Assembly (NCBI GenBank): GCA_003552765.1
Contig: PUOI01000164.1
Span: 1 to 7,300, forward strand
Direction: 5' to 3'
DNA length: 7,300 nucleotides
Source of the DNA: Candidatus Hydrogenedentota bacterium
Lineage (GTDB): Bacteria > Hydrogenedentota > Hydrogenedentia > Hydrogenedentales > SLHB01
The notes below the pieces were generated by a model. It saw only the letters and a program-made list of their open reading frames with translations, searched no databases and had not been told where the DNA came from. The position numbers and the translations under genes are program-made. Below, in pieces: positions 6,840-7,300 of the stretch. Within the stretch, counting starts at the first letter, position 1. Every line of letters begins with the position of its first letter.

Positions 6840-7056
6840 TCACAAGTCCGGGGCCCGGCCTTGGGAGTTGGTCTTTACGGCGAACATGGAGGTGTTTTCC
6901 GTCTCTTCCCGGAAGACCCATCCCGCCGCGATGTATCCGCCGTCCTCCGGTTCGCCGCACCGCGTTGGCGCTGGCTTACCCCGGCGCCGTCGAAGAAGGC
7001 TTCCCATTCGAGGGCGCCAGCGCCCATAGAACCGCGGCGATCTTCCTGTTGAGCAT
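6840..7056 (-). pseudogene. Frameshifted remnant of an exported 'DGGYIxAG' beta-propeller repeat protein
   Basis: An ATG at 7056 with a good ribosome binding site (GAGGGGAGA, about 7 bases upstream) opens 'MLNRKIAAVLWALA', a typical signal-peptide start, but this frame stops after 26 codons. Recognisable pieces continue in other frames in the right order: 'ALEWEAFFDGAG' (about 7015-6980, third frame), 'ASANAVRRT' (about 6975-6949, first frame), then 'EDGGYIAAGWVF' and 'FAVKTNSQG' (about 6947-6858, second frame), ending at TGA 6840-6842. Joined, these read like one repeat of the family with a W-x-x-x-F-G-G start, 'TxDGGYIxAG' centre and 'KTDSxG' end. At least three frame changes and a length of only one repeat point to decay by small indels and deletion. 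The family assignment is from pattern memory, not a search. Confidence 0.55.
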
Positions 7057-7119
7057 GGTTGATTCTCCCCTCAAACTTCCTAGTCTCAGCGCAAGGCGCC
7101 CGAACGCCGCTTGTTGAGA

Positions 7120-7148
7120 TTGCGCGCCGTTCCGCGCTGCGCTATGCT
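7120..7148 (+). promoter_or_regulatory. Possible promoter of the winged-helix regulator (leaderless start)
   Basis: TTGCGC (7120-7125), a 17-base spacer and TATGCT (7143-7148) form a weak -35/-10 pair. The -10 ends 7 bases before the ATG at 7156, so transcription would begin at or beside the start codon and the mRNA would have no leader. No ribosome binding site is visible upstream of the ATG, which fits. The -35 match is poor. Confidence 0.35.
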
Positions 7149-7155
7149 ATACAAC

Positions 7156-7300
7156 ATGAATCCGGATTCGTCACCACTCGCCGCCTTGTTTCCCGAGGTG
7201 CGCCGCCGCATTCTCGAGACGCTGATGCGGGAACCGAACCGCTGGTGGTATCTCAGCGACCTGGCGTCCCATCTCGGGCTTCGGCCGTCGAGCCTGCAGC
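7156..7300 (+). CDS. Winged-helix transcriptional regulator, N-terminal part (cut by window)
   Basis: 48 residues are visible before the window ends. 'LFPEVRRRILETLMREPNRWWYLSDLASHLGLRPSSLQ' is shown here by its parts: 'LFPEVRRRIL' forms helix 1, 'WWYLSDLASHLGL' matches helix 2 and the turn, and 'RPSSLQ' begins the recognition helix. This is the pattern of ArsR-like winged-helix proteins, particularly the small ones often found beside nucleotidyltransferase genes. The target is unknown. An in-frame ATG at 7144 is possible but lies within the -10-like sequence. The gene diverges from the decayed gene at 7056, with about 100 bases between them. Confidence 0.75.
   Translation, partial: MNPDSSPLAALFPEVRRRILETLMREPNRWWYLSDLASHLGLRPSSLQ

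Noticed and set aside
6424..7029. 201-codon plus-strand frame across the region between mltD and the regulator
   Set aside because: Basic, low-complexity translation with no motif; it runs through a minus-strand terminator and the better supported minus-strand remnant.

Overview
The window is a stretch of roughly 58-60% GC bacterial chromosome (composition judged by eye) with four genes on the minus strand, a decayed gene remnant, and the start of one plus-strand gene. The organism is Gram-negative: there is a lipoprotein-type MltD murein transglycosylase, an exported rhodanese and a membrane-anchored multihaem peroxidase, all of which work in a periplasm. The phylum cannot be fixed from this sequence. 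The 'DGGYIxAG' beta-propeller remnant is a protein type I associate with environmental lineages such as Planctomycetota/Hydrogenedentota relatives, but that is only a weak hint.

Layout from right to left, which is the direction of most transcription. At 7156-7300 a plus-strand winged-helix regulator begins and runs off the window. Divergent from it, 6840-7056 (minus) holds a frameshifted remnant of an exported repeat protein; its ribosome binding site is intact and a good intrinsic terminator follows at 6701-6740. No gene is visible at 6431-6700. A near-consensus sigma70-type promoter (6402-6430, minus) drives mltD (3956-6352), a large transglycosylase with six LysM repeats. The 224-base gap after mltD holds two hairpins, one a probable terminator.

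The left half is a probable three-gene minus-strand unit: a MerA/Lpd-like FAD disulfide oxidoreductase (2319-3731, cytoplasmic), then 40 bases later an exported two-domain rhodanese (1358-2278), then 136 bases later a membrane-anchored tri-haem cytochrome c peroxidase (1-1221, C-terminus cut by the window edge). Together they look like a redox or sulfur-stress module spanning the inner membrane: a reductase with a CxxxxC disulfide and NADPH-type binding features in the cytoplasm, a sulfurtransferase in the periplasm, and a peroxidase that may draw electrons directly from the quinol pool. The joint role is inference. The most unusual points are the loss of the catalytic His-Glu pair in the flavoenzyme, the loss of the usual distal His in the peroxidase, the six-LysM MltD, and the multiply frameshifted remnant next to the regulator.
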